DNA of 64,000 bases from Micromonospora sp. ATCC 39149. Lineage in GTDB: Bacteria; Actinomycetota; Actinomycetes; Mycobacteriales; Micromonosporaceae. Both the position numbers and the translations under genes were made by a program. Positions 9,347 to 17,254 of this stretch are shown here, piece by piece. The stretch lies in contig NZ_GG657738.1 in NCBI RefSeq assembly GCF_000158815.1, positions 1,746,578 to 1,810,577 on the forward strand, written 5' to 3'. The notes beneath the pieces were generated by a model, which worked only from the letters and a program-made list of their open reading frames with translations, was not told where the DNA came from and did no database searches. Each line of letters starts with the position of its first letter. Positions within the stretch are counted from its first letter, which is position 1.

Positions 9347-9829
9347 TTACCCGACGAACCAGAGCGCCCCGTCGATGCCACAGGTGATGCCGACGGGGCC
9401 GGCGGCGTCGGTGGGCAGCGGGTGCAGCCTCACCGTACCGTCGAGCGCGATCCGGCCGATGGCGTTGGCCTGGTTGAGGGTGAACCACAGGGCCTCGTCG
9501 GGTCCCGCCGTGATCATCGACGGGAAACCGCCGGCGACCGGCAGCGGGTACGCGGTGTGCGCCCCGTCGATGTCGACCCGGCCGACGGTGTCGCTGCTCA
9601 TCCCCGCGTACCAGAGGGCTTCGTCGGGGCCGGCGGCGATGCCGCCGGGGGCGGTGCCGGCCGGCAGCGCGACGGAGGTCGTCGCGCCGGCGGTGGTGAT
9701 CCGGCGGATCCGGTGGTCGCCAGAGCGGGTGAACCAGAGCGTGCCGTCCGGGCCGGCGGTGATCCCGTACGGCCCGCAGCCCGGGTCGGGCAGGGCTGTC
9801 TCGCGAATGGTGGGCTGCGGCACGGACAT
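9347..9829 (-). CDS. Truncated Vgb-type (streptogramin lyase-like) beta-propeller
   Basis: 160 residues made of four propeller blades, each with the Vgb signature: AGPDGTLWFT, AGPDEALWYA, AGPDEALWFT and CGIDGALWFV. Virginiamycin B lyases are seven-bladed proteins of about 290-300 residues with catalytic His and Glu in the last blades, so this copy ends where the active site should begin and is unlikely to be a working lyase. No continuation is seen in any frame downstream of the TAA. Start ATG at 9829. It may be a remnant, or a half-propeller that dimerises. Confidence 0.65.
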   Translation of the reverse strand: MSVPQPTIRETALPDPGCGPYGITAGPDGTLWFTRSGDHRIRRITTAGATTSVALPAGTAPGGIAAGPDEALWYAGMSSDTVGRVDIDGAHTAYPLPVAGGFPSMITAGPDEALWFTLNQANAIGRIALDGTVRLHPLPTDAAGPVGITCGIDGALWFVG

Positions 9830-10009
9830 CCGCCTCTCTGTCGAGTTCGGCCCACCCTGGCAGGGGCGCGGTGTCCCCCGGCAACCGGTTTGTCCGACCC
9901 GAGTGCCCGACTTTCAGCTCGCTGACAGGGTCGTCACGGCTCCGGCCCAGCTCGATTGGTCACTGTCGGTGATGTCATCGCACCCGAGCGAGGATTTTGG
10001 AGGACCTGA

Positions 10010-10576
10010 ATGTCCCGCACGATGTCGAAGAAGCACCTACTGGCCGGTTTCGCGGCGGCCGGAGTGCTCGGCGTGGGGATCGCGGCGCCGACCATCGCGT
10101 TCGCCGAGGAGAGTGCTACCCCGCCGAGCGCCGGCAACAGCACCAGCGAGGACACCGATCGGCAGCAGCGGCGGGCCGATCGGCAGCAGGAACTCGCCGA
10201 GGCGCTCGCCAAGGAGCTGGGCGTCCCCACCGACAAGGTGGCCGCCGCCCTCAAGAAGGTCCGGGAGCAGCACAGGGCCGACCTGCCGGAGCAGGGCCAG
10301 CGTGGTGAGCGGCCCGACGCCGCCGACCGACAGGCCGCGCTGAAGAAGCGGCTGGCGCTGGCCGTCAAGGACGGCAAGCTCACCCAGGAGCAGGCCGACG
10401 CCATCACCAAGGCCGTCGAGGCCGGCGTCTTCCCCGGCGGGGGCGGCTGGGTCCGGCACCACCACAGCGAGGACGGCGGGATCCGGCACGGCCACGGCGG
10501 GGACGGCGGAATCTGGCACCACCACAGCGAGGACGGCGGGATCCGGCACCACCACGGCGGTCCGGTCGGCCCGTGA
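10010..10576 (+). CDS. Secreted protein with histidine-rich C-terminal tail
   Basis: 188 residues. A Sec signal peptide (KKHLLAGFAAAGVLGVGIAA, cleavage after AFA near residue 32) is followed by a charged helical domain with AEALAKELGVPTDKVAAAL and KDGKLTQEQADAITKAVEAG, a motif pair seen in small actinobacterial exported proteins. The last ~45 residues repeat HHHSEDGGIRH units with Gly, Asp and Trp, a likely divalent-metal-binding tail. A good ribosome site (GGAGG) precedes ATG 10010. Function is unknown; metal buffering at the cell surface is inference. Confidence 0.75.
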   Translation: MSRTMSKKHLLAGFAAAGVLGVGIAAPTIAFAEESATPPSAGNSTSEDTDRQQRRADRQQELAEALAKELGVPTDKVAAALKKVREQHRADLPEQGQRGERPDAADRQAALKKRLALAVKDGKLTQEQADAITKAVEAGVFPGGGGWVRHHHSEDGGIRHGHGGDGGIWHHHSEDGGIRHHHGGPVGP

Positions 10577-10597
10577 GAGCCACCGCCTGATCAACTC

Positions 10598-10654
10598 CAT
10601 GTCGCCGACGTGGCGGGGTCCGGAGCACTCCGACCCCGCCACGTCGGCGACATG
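10598..10654. terminator. Very long stem-loop between converging genes
   Basis: A 57-bp near-perfect palindrome: a 22-bp outer stem beginning CATGTCGCCGACGTGGCGGG, one bulged C, then a 5-bp stem (CGGAG/CTCCG) closed by a 2-nt loop. It lies between the converging secreted-protein and DUF350 genes and is well placed as a bidirectional terminator. Confidence 0.8.
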
Positions 10655-10720
10655 ACGGGCCACCAACCCAACCCGCCGCGTCGATCCGGCCGGCCCTGCC
10701 CGCCGGAAGCGGCGGGCGGG

Positions 10721-11167
10721 TCAGGCGATGCAGGCGCAGACGATCAGCGCAGCCCCGAAGTGGGTGGCGGCGCTGACCCGGGCCGCCGGGTGCGGCTCGT
10801 CGGAGCAGATGATTTCGCCCAGCTTGCCCGGGGTCAGCAGGTCGAGCACGAAGAACGCCAACGCCATGATCAGCAGGCCGATCAGCCCGAAGACGACCGT
10901 GGACGCCAGCCCCTTGGCGAAGTCGCTGTAGCTGGTCAGGATCGCGGTGAACACGATTCCGGCGATGCCGAGTTGGTTCGCGGCGAGCAGCAACCCGGCG
11001 TTGGCGTTGCGCCGTACCCAGATCAGCTCGCGCAGCCTGCCGGGGGTGAGCAGGTCGACCAGGCCGAAACCGGCCACCATCAGCCCCACCCCGACGACCC
11101 CGAACACGACGCTCTGCCATGCTCCGCTGAGCAGGTCCTCCAGCACCGACTGCCTCCCGACCACCAC
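10721..11167 (-). CDS. DUF350 family membrane protein
   Basis: 148 residues with four predicted membrane helices arranged as two related halves, each containing a VDLLTPG(R/K)L-type motif (GLVDLLTPGRLRELI and FVLDLLTPGKLGEII). This internal duplication is characteristic of DUF350. Biochemical function is not established. The frame starts MVVGRQSVLEDLL; the GTG/VLEDLL start seven residues later is also possible. It is encoded just downstream of glnA2 on the same strand, about 85 bases away. Confidence 0.8.
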   Translation of the reverse strand: MVVGRQSVLEDLLSGAWQSVVFGVVGVGLMVAGFGLVDLLTPGRLRELIWVRRNANAGLLLAANQLGIAGIVFTAILTSYSDFAKGLASTVVFGLIGLLIMALAFFVLDLLTPGKLGEIICSDEPHPAARVSAATHFGAALIVCACIA

Positions 11168-11252
11168 CGGCCGCCCGGCGGGGTGCCGGCGCGGTGATCG
11201 AGACGATAGCGGCCCGCCGCAACCCCCCGACAGACCGCGCCGGCCGGCGGCA

Positions 11253-12620
11253 CTACAGCGACAGGTAGCGCTGCCGCTCGTAGGGGGTGACCTCGCGGCG
11301 GTACTGCTCCCACTCGGCCCGCTTGTTGCGCAGGAAGAAGTCGAAGACGTGCTCGCCGAGCACCTCCGCGACCAGCTCGGAGCCGGCCATCACGTCGATC
11401 GCCTCGGACAGGTTCTCCGGCAGCGCCTCGTACCCCATGGCGTGACGCTCGGCGCTGCTCAGCGACCAGACGTCGTCCTCGGCACCCGGGGGCAGCTCGT
11501 AGCCCTCCTCGATGCCCTTGAGGCCGGCACCGAGCAGCACCGCGAAGGCCAGGTACGGGTTCGTCGCCGAGTCCAGCGAGCGGACCTCCACCCGGGCCGA
11601 GTTCGGCTTGCCGTACGCGGGGACTCGCACCAGCGCCGACCGGTTGAGGTGACCCCAGCAGACGTACGCCGGGCTCTCGGTGATCCGGTCCGGCAGCGCC
11701 TGCGGGAACAGCCGCTTGTAGGAGTTGACCCACTGGTTGGTGACCGCCGTGTACTCCCGGGCGTGCATGAGCAGCCCGGCGATGAACGACTTCGCCACCT
11801 TCGACAGCTTCATCGGGTCGCCGCCGTCGTGGAACGCGTTGCGCTCGCCCTCGAACAGCGACAAGTGGGTGTGCATGCCGCTGCCCGGCTGGTCGGTGAA
11901 CGGCTTCGGCATGAAACTGGCCTGCACGCCGGTGGAGAGCGCGACCTCCTTGACCACGTGCCGGAAGGTCATGATGTTGTCGGCGGTGGTCAGCGCGTCG
12001 GCGTAGCGCAGGTCGATCTCCTGCTGGCCGGGGGCGACCTCGTGGTGGCTGAACTCCACCGAGATGCCGATGCGCTCCAGGGCCAGCACGGCCTGCCGGC
12101 GGAAGTCCCGCGCCACCGCGTGCGTGGTGTGCTCGAAGTACCCGCCCGTGTCGACCGGGGTCGGCACCGAGCCGTCCTGCGGGCCATTCTCCAGCAGGAA
12201 GAACTCGATCTCGGGGTGGGTGTAGAAGGTGAAGCCCTTCTCGGCCGCCTTGGACAGCATCCGGCGCAGCACGTGCCGGGGATCGGCCCAGGACGGGCCG
12301 CCGTCGGGCAGCAGGATGTCGCAGAACATCCGGGCGCTCTCGCCGCTCACTCCACCCTCGAAGGGAAACACCTGAAAGGTGGTCGGGTCGGGCATAGCCA
12401 CCATGTCGGACTCGAAGACCCGGGCGAAGCCCTCGATCGCCGAGCCGTCGAACCCGATGCCCTCCTCGAACGCGGCCTCCAGCTCGGCGGGGGCCACCGA
12501 CACGCTCTTGAGCGTGCCGAGCACGTCGGTGAACCACAGCCGGACGAACCGGATGTCCCGCTCTTCCAGCGTACGGAGGACGAACTCCTGCTGACGGTCC
12601 ACTTCCACCCCTCGTGCCAC
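11253..12620 (-). CDS. glnA2: Glutamine synthetase-like protein GlnA2 (type I, alpha-like)
   Basis: 455 residues with the GS-I signatures: the N-terminal beta-grasp VRLWFTDVLGTLKSV, the metal-ligand segment HPEIEFFLL, SFMPKPFTDQPGSGMHTHLS, and the C-terminal RVEVRSLDSATNPYL. At the position where GS-I beta enzymes carry the adenylylated Tyr (NLYDLP), this protein has DDVWSLS, Trp385, so it cannot be regulated by GlnE in the usual way. GlnA2 proteins in actinobacteria are often not the main glutamine synthetase, and the S. coelicolor enzyme is reported to act on polyamines. The neighbours glnE, nadE and panB support orthology with GlnA2. Confidence 0.85.
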   Translation of the reverse strand: MARGVEVDRQQEFVLRTLEERDIRFVRLWFTDVLGTLKSVSVAPAELEAAFEEGIGFDGSAIEGFARVFESDMVAMPDPTTFQVFPFEGGVSGESARMFCDILLPDGGPSWADPRHVLRRMLSKAAEKGFTFYTHPEIEFFLLENGPQDGSVPTPVDTGGYFEHTTHAVARDFRRQAVLALERIGISVEFSHHEVAPGQQEIDLRYADALTTADNIMTFRHVVKEVALSTGVQASFMPKPFTDQPGSGMHTHLSLFEGERNAFHDGGDPMKLSKVAKSFIAGLLMHAREYTAVTNQWVNSYKRLFPQALPDRITESPAYVCWGHLNRSALVRVPAYGKPNSARVEVRSLDSATNPYLAFAVLLGAGLKGIEEGYELPPGAEDDVWSLSSAERHAMGYEALPENLSEAIDVMAGSELVAEVLGEHVFDFFLRNKRAEWEQYRREVTPYERQRYLSL

Positions 12621-12667
12621 TGTTTCCGCCGCCGGTCGGGCCTGACCGCCCAGTTTCCACCGGCTCC

Positions 12668-12683
12668 TTTACGCAGACGTTAC
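12668..12683 (-). promoter_or_regulatory. GlnR-like box upstream of glnA2
   Basis: On the minus strand the sequence GTAAC-GTCTGC-GTAAA resembles the actinomycete GlnR consensus gTnAc-n6-GaAAc, about 48 bases before the glnA2 start. The first half-site is perfect and the second matches three of five positions. Binding is inference. Confidence 0.35.
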
Positions 12684-12825
12684 GCGACCGGCCCGGACCG
12701 CGTCCTGTCGTGTCCCGCCCCCTGGCGGACGGACCCCAGGCAGGCGCCCGCCGCGCGGCGGAAGTGGCGACCGTCTCCGACCTGCCCGCCGTGTCGGGAC
12801 GGGCCGGCTGGGGCAAGATGTGGAC

Positions 12826-14602
12826 ATGCCCACCCTGCGTCTCGCCCTGTCCCAGGTCAACCCGAGCGTCGGCGACCTCGCCGGCAACGCCGACCTGGTT
12901 CGCCGGTGGACCCGTACGGCCGCCGACGCCGGTGCCCAGCTCGTCCTGTTCCCGGAGATGGTGCTGACCGGGTACCCGGTCGGAGGACCTGGTGTTCCGC
13001 CGGTCCTTCGTCGCCGCGTCGCAGGCCGCGCTGCGCCGCCTCGCCGCCGACCTGGCCGCCGACGGCCTCGGCGGGCTGCCCGTGGTGGTCGGCTACCTGG
13101 ACGCCGACGGCCCGCCGCAGGTCAGCTCCGACGCCGAGCCGGGCCGGGGGGCCCGCAACGCCGCCGCGGTGCTGCACGGCGGCGAGGTGGTGGCCACCTA
13201 CTTCAAGCACCACCTGCCCAACTACGGGGTGTTCGACGAGGACCGCTACTTCGTCCCGGGCGACACGCTGACGGTCGTCCGCGTCGGCGGGGTGGACGTC
13301 GCCCTGACCATCTGCGAGGACATGTGGCAGGCCGGCGGCCCGTTCGCGGCGGCCCGGCAGGCCGGCGTCGGCCTGGTCGTCACCATCAACGGCTCGCCGT
13401 ACGAGCTGAACAAGGACGACATCCGGCTGCCGCTGGTGCGCCGCCGGGCCGCCGAGGCCGGGGCCACCGTCGCGTACGTCAACATGGTCGGCGGCCAGGA
13501 CGAGCTGGTCTTCGAGGGCGACTCGCTGATCGTCGGCGCGGACGGGACGCTGCTGGCCCGCGCCCCGCAGTTCGTCGAGCATCTGCTCATGCACGACGTC
13601 GAGCTGCCGGCGGCGGCCGAACGGGCCGGCGGCGACGGGGCACGCGCCGGCGGCGAGGTGGCCGACGGGATGCGGATCGTCCGGGCCACGGTCGGCGACG
13701 TCCCGCCCGCGCCCGGCGGCGCGGCGGCGGTGGGCGGAATTATCGAGCCGGTCGCCGACGAGGCGGAGGTGTGGCAGGCGCTGGTGCTGGGCCTGCGCGA
13801 CTACGTCGACAAGAACCGGTTCCCGTCGGTGGTGCTGGGCCTGTCCGGCGGCATCGACTCGGCGGTGGTGGCGGCCCTCGCGGTCGACGCCCTCGGCCCC
13901 GGCCGGGTGGTCGGCGTCTCGCTGCCCAGCCAGCACTCGTCGGAGCACTCCCGGGCCGACGCGGAGGACTTGGCCAAGCGCACCGGGCTGGACTACCGGG
14001 TGGCGCCGATCCAGCCGATGGTGGACACGTTCCTGGCGAACATGTCGCTGTCCGGGGTGGCGGTGGAGAACCTCCAGGCCCGGGTACGCGGGGTGCTCCT
14101 GATGGCGCTGTCGAACCAGGAGGGCCACCTGGTCCTCACCACCGGCAACAAGAGCGAGCTGGCGGTCGGCTACTCCACCCTCTACGGCGACTCGGTCGGC
14201 GGCTTCAACCCGGTGAAGGACGTGTGGAAGACGCTGATCTGGCGGCTGGCGAAGTGGCGCAACGCCGACGCCGCCCGCCGGGGCGAGACCCCGCCGATCC
14301 CGGAGAACTCGATCGGCAAGCCGCCGAGCGCCGAGCTGAGCCCCGGCCAGCTCGACAGCGACACGCTGCCGGACTACGACGTGCTCGACCCGATCCTGAT
14401 CGGGTACATCGACGGCGACCTGGGCCGGACCGGGCTCGTCGAGTCCGGGCACGACCCGGCGATCATCGACCGGGTGCTGCGGATGGTGGACACCGCCGAG
14501 TACAAGCGCCGGCAGTCGGCCCCCGGCACGAAGATCTCCATGAAGGCGTTCGGGAGGGACCGGCGGCTGCCGATCACCAACCGGTGGCGCGAGGACAGCT
14601 GA
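12826..14602 (+). CDS. nadE: Glutamine-dependent NAD+ synthetase (one frameshift)
   Basis: Frame-corrected length is about 591 residues. The N-terminal carbon-nitrogen hydrolase domain ([43 protein letters not shown]) releases ammonia from glutamine; the C-terminal NAD synthase domain has the ATP-binding loop [15 protein letters not shown]. Together they convert deamido-NAD to NAD. One extra base near 12981 breaks the frame: removing it turns GYPVGGPG into [13 protein letters not shown]. The ATG at 12826 is preferred over the GTG six bases upstream. It is divergent from glnA2 and followed by panB on the same strand. Confidence 0.9.
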
Positions 14603-14659
14603 CCCGGGCCGGGGCGGCACCACCCGCACCGTGAGCGCCGCCCACCGCGCGTCGGGCTC

Positions 14660-14694
14660 GGCGCGTCACTCTCCGGGAATCCGGAGGGCGCGCC
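14660..14694 (+). terminator. Possible hairpin after nadE
   Basis: Nested inverted repeat GGCGCG...CGCGCC enclosing CTCCGG-GAAT-CCGGAG, 58 bases after the nadE stop. No U-tract. Confidence 0.4.
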
Positions 14695-14807
14695 CGGTCC
14701 CCCATGAAGTGAAATCCTCCACTGTCTCCTGCCGGCGACCGTCGCGCGGTGCGACGCTTGCGAGGAACCCGGGGACCGCGCGCGCGGCCTCGAGGAAGGA
14801 GAGAGTC

Positions 14808-15653
14808 ATGGTGGAGTCCACCCCGACCGAGGTGACCGCCCTCTACGGCGGCCCGGCCACCCGGCGGGTCCGCACCCGCGACCTGCTCGCCGCCAAGGAA
14901 CGCGGCGAGAAGTGGTCGATGCTCACCTCGTACGACCAGTACACGGCATCGATCTTCGACGCCGCCGGGATCCCGGTGCTGCTGGTCGGCGACTCGGCGG
15001 CGAACAACGTCTTCGGCTACGAGACGACGCTTCCGGTGACCACCGAGGAACTGCTGCCGCTGGTCCGTGCGGTGGTGCGGGCGACCCGGCAGGCGCTGGT
15101 CGTCGGCGACCTGCCGTTCGGCTCGTACGAGGAGGGGCCGACGCAGGCGCTGCGTACCGCCGTGCGGTTCATGAAGGAGGGCGGCTGCCACGCCGTGAAG
15201 TTGGAGGGCGGCCGGCGCTGCGCCGACCAGATCGCCACGATCGTCGGGGCCGGCATCCCGGTGATGGCGCACATCGGCTTCACCCCGCAGAGCGAGCACA
15301 CCCTCGGCGGGTACCGGGTGCAGGGGCGCGGCGACACGGCCGACGAGGTGTTCGCCGACGCCCTCGCGGTGGCCGAGGCGGGCGCGTTCGCGGTGGTGCT
15401 GGAGATGGTGCCGGGCGAGGTCGCCAAGCGGATCACCGGGGAACTGTCGATCCCGACCGTCGGCATCGGCGCCGGGCCGGACACCGACGCGCAGGTGCTG
15501 GTCTGGCAGGACATGGCCGGCCTGCGCACCGGGAAGGCCCCCCGCTTCGTGAAGCGCTACGCCGACCTGGCCGGGGCGCTGGCCGAGGCCACCCAGCGGT
15601 TCGCCGACGAGGTCCGGGGAGGCGAGTTCCCCGCCGCCGAACACACCTTCTAG
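14808..15653 (+). CDS. panB: 3-methyl-2-oxobutanoate hydroxymethyltransferase
   Basis: 281 residues. PanB transfers a one-carbon unit from methylene-tetrahydrofolate to alpha-ketoisovalerate, the first step of pantothenate and CoA synthesis. Signatures seen: [11 protein letters not shown], the metal-binding [40 protein letters not shown] and [22 protein letters not shown] 14808 is preceded by a strong AAGGAG site. The gene stands about 205 bases after nadE and is followed by a strong hairpin, so it probably has its own promoter. Confidence 0.96.
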   Translation: MVESTPTEVTALYGGPATRRVRTRDLLAAKERGEKWSMLTSYDQYTASIFDAAGIPVLLVGDSAANNVFGYETTLPVTTEELLPLVRAVVRATRQALVVGDLPFGSYEEGPTQALRTAVRFMKEGGCHAVKLEGGRRCADQIATIVGAGIPVMAHIGFTPQSEHTLGGYRVQGRGDTADEVFADALAVAEAGAFAVVLEMVPGEVAKRITGELSIPTVGIGAGPDTDAQVLVWQDMAGLRTGKAPRFVKRYADLAGALAEATQRFADEVRGGEFPAAEHTF

Positions 15654-15701
15654 CATCCGGGGCCGACCGGCGGCTGCGCATCCGGGCTGGTGGACGGCGT
15701 G

Positions 15702-15746
15702 CCGCTGCGTCGTCCATCAGCCCGGTGTCGGTGGACGACGCAGCGG
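15702..15746 (+). terminator. Hairpin after panB
   Basis: Perfect 15-bp inverted repeat (CCGCTGCGTCGTCCA / TGGACGACGCAGCGG) around a 15-nt loop, 49 bases after the panB stop and just before the lipoprotein gene. Confidence 0.75.
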
Positions 15747-15770
15747 ACGAAGCCGCTAAGGTAGCCGTCC

Positions 15771-16283
15771 GTGAATCATGCACGTATCTCAACCGTTGTC
15801 CTGACCTGCGTTTCCCTGGTCGCGCTCGCGGCGTGCGGCGGGAAGGAGCCGTCGCCGACGGCCGCGCCCACCCCGGCTGTCACCTCTGCCACAGCCGCCC
15901 CACCCACGGCCGCCGCCTCCCCCACAGCCGCACCCTCCACCGCCGCCGCCGATCCCGCAGCCGACAAGAAGCTCTGCCAGGCGGCGAAGAAGATCGGCGA
16001 CGACTCGAAGGCGGCGCTGGTGAAGGCCGTGACGTCGGGTGGCGATCCGACGCCGGCGCTGAAGAAGGCGTACACCGAGATGGCGGACGGGATGGCGGAC
16101 GTGGTCGCCACGGGCGGCTCCGGCAGCGAGGTCGCCGCCGCGCTGGCGGCGTTCGGCGCGGAGGCCCGCAAGGTGGCGAGCGCCTCGGACGTCACCGCCG
16201 CCGCGGACAGCCCCGTCCTGGAGAAGACCGGGGCGAGGGCCAACGTCGCCTGCAAGAAGACCGGCGTCAGCCTGAACTTCTGA
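15771..16283 (+). CDS. Putative lipoprotein
   Basis: 170 residues from a GTG start. The N terminus has a type II signal peptide with lipobox LVALAAC, so Cys22 is the expected lipid anchor. A Pro/Thr/Ala-rich linker of about 40 residues, likely to span the cell wall, leads to a helical domain that contains two Cys residues (KLCQAAKKIGDD and NVACKKTG), which could form a disulfide. No named family was recognised. A strong hairpin follows the stop. Confidence 0.75.
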   Translation: MNHARISTVVLTCVSLVALAACGGKEPSPTAAPTPAVTSATAAPPTAAASPTAAPSTAAADPAADKKLCQAAKKIGDDSKAALVKAVTSGGDPTPALKKAYTEMADGMADVVATGGSGSEVAAALAAFGAEARKVASASDVTAAADSPVLEKTGARANVACKKTGVSLNF

Positions 16284-16301
16284 CCCGAGGGGTCTGAGCT
16301 G

Positions 16302-16337
16302 GTCCCGTCGGTCGCGGCGCGCCACGACCGACGGGAC
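16302..16337 (+). terminator. Hairpin after the lipoprotein gene
   Basis: Perfect 13-bp stem (GTCCCGTCGGTCG / CGACCGACGGGAC) with a 10-nt loop, 18 bases after the stop. Confidence 0.75.
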
Positions 16338-16474
16338 TCGTCGCACCCGAGCGGACCGGTGCCGCTGTGAAGAGAATCGACCGTCGACCAGCTTCAACTC
16401 GAAGGCGCGCTCCTCGAGCACAGACCAGGCCCGATCCTCATCCTTCGAGGCGGCCCGGGGCAGGCCATGGAATC

Positions 16475-17173
16475 TCAGAGGTCGGTGACGCGGATGCCGG
16501 CGTGGGCCTTGTAACGCTTGTTGATCGCGATCAGGTTGGCCGTGAACGCCTCGATCTGGTGGGCGTTGCGCAGCCGGCCGGCGTAGATGCCACGCATCCC
16601 GGGAATCCGGGCGGCGAGCGCGCCCACGACGCCCACCAGTTCGCGGTCCTCGGTGCAGATCAGCACGTCGAGGTCGATCCGGTCGATCGCCGGGTCGGCC
16701 AGCAGCGGGGCACTCACGTGGTTGAACGCGGCACAGACCCGGGAGTCGGGCAGCAGGGCGGCGGCCTGCTGGGCGGCGCTGCCCTCGGCGACGGCCAGCG
16801 CGTACGGGCCCTGCCGGTCGAAGCCGAGCGGGTTGACGCAGTCGACGACGATCTTGCCGGCGAGCGGCTCGGCCAGGGCCGCGACGGTGGCCGCGTGCCC
16901 GTCCCACGGCACCGCGATCACGACCACGTCGCTGCGCCGGGCGACCTCCTCGTTGCCGGCCCCGGCGACCTCGGCACCGGGAGACACGCCCCGCAGCGCC
17001 GCGATCTCGACGGCGGCCTCGGCGGCGCGCTCGGCCGACCGGGAGCCGATCAGCACGGACTGCCCGGCGCGGGCGAACCGGTAGGCCAGGCCCCGGCCCT
17101 GGTCGCCGGTGCCGCCGATGATGCCGACGGTCAGCCCGGACACGTCGGGCAGCGTGCTCGCGTCGTATGCCAT
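16475..17173 (-). CDS. npdG: NADPH-dependent F420 reductase (F420H2:NADP+ oxidoreductase)
   Basis: 232 residues. The N-terminal Rossmann motif VGIIGGTGDQGRGLAYRFA and the following SVLIGSRSAERA match the TIGR01915 F420-dependent NADP reductase type; VVIAVPWDGH, DCVNPLGFDRQGPY and AFNHVSAPLL are further family segments. The enzyme shuttles hydride between NADPH and cofactor F420, fitting an F420-using actinobacterium. ATG 17173 (MAYDASTLPDV) is preferred over an upstream ATG with no family similarity. It appears monocistronic, with the RNB nuclease gene on the same strand 80 bases upstream. Confidence 0.9.
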   Translation of the reverse strand: MAYDASTLPDVSGLTVGIIGGTGDQGRGLAYRFARAGQSVLIGSRSAERAAEAAVEIAALRGVSPGAEVAGAGNEEVARRSDVVVIAVPWDGHAATVAALAEPLAGKIVVDCVNPLGFDRQGPYALAVAEGSAAQQAAALLPDSRVCAAFNHVSAPLLADPAIDRIDLDVLICTEDRELVGVVGALAARIPGMRGIYAGRLRNAHQIEAFTANLIAINKRYKAHAGIRVTDL

Positions 17174-17254
17174 GCGTCCATCCTCGCAAATCACGCGGGC
17201 CGGCAGCAGCGCCGGACGCTGTGCGAAAACCCACCGACCCGGCGATGCCCGCCG

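Noticed and set aside
10947..13271. Long plus-strand open frame of about 774 codons opposite glnA2
   Set aside because: It is antisense to an intact, clearly recognisable glnA2 and owes its length to high GC at third positions; it has no family motif.
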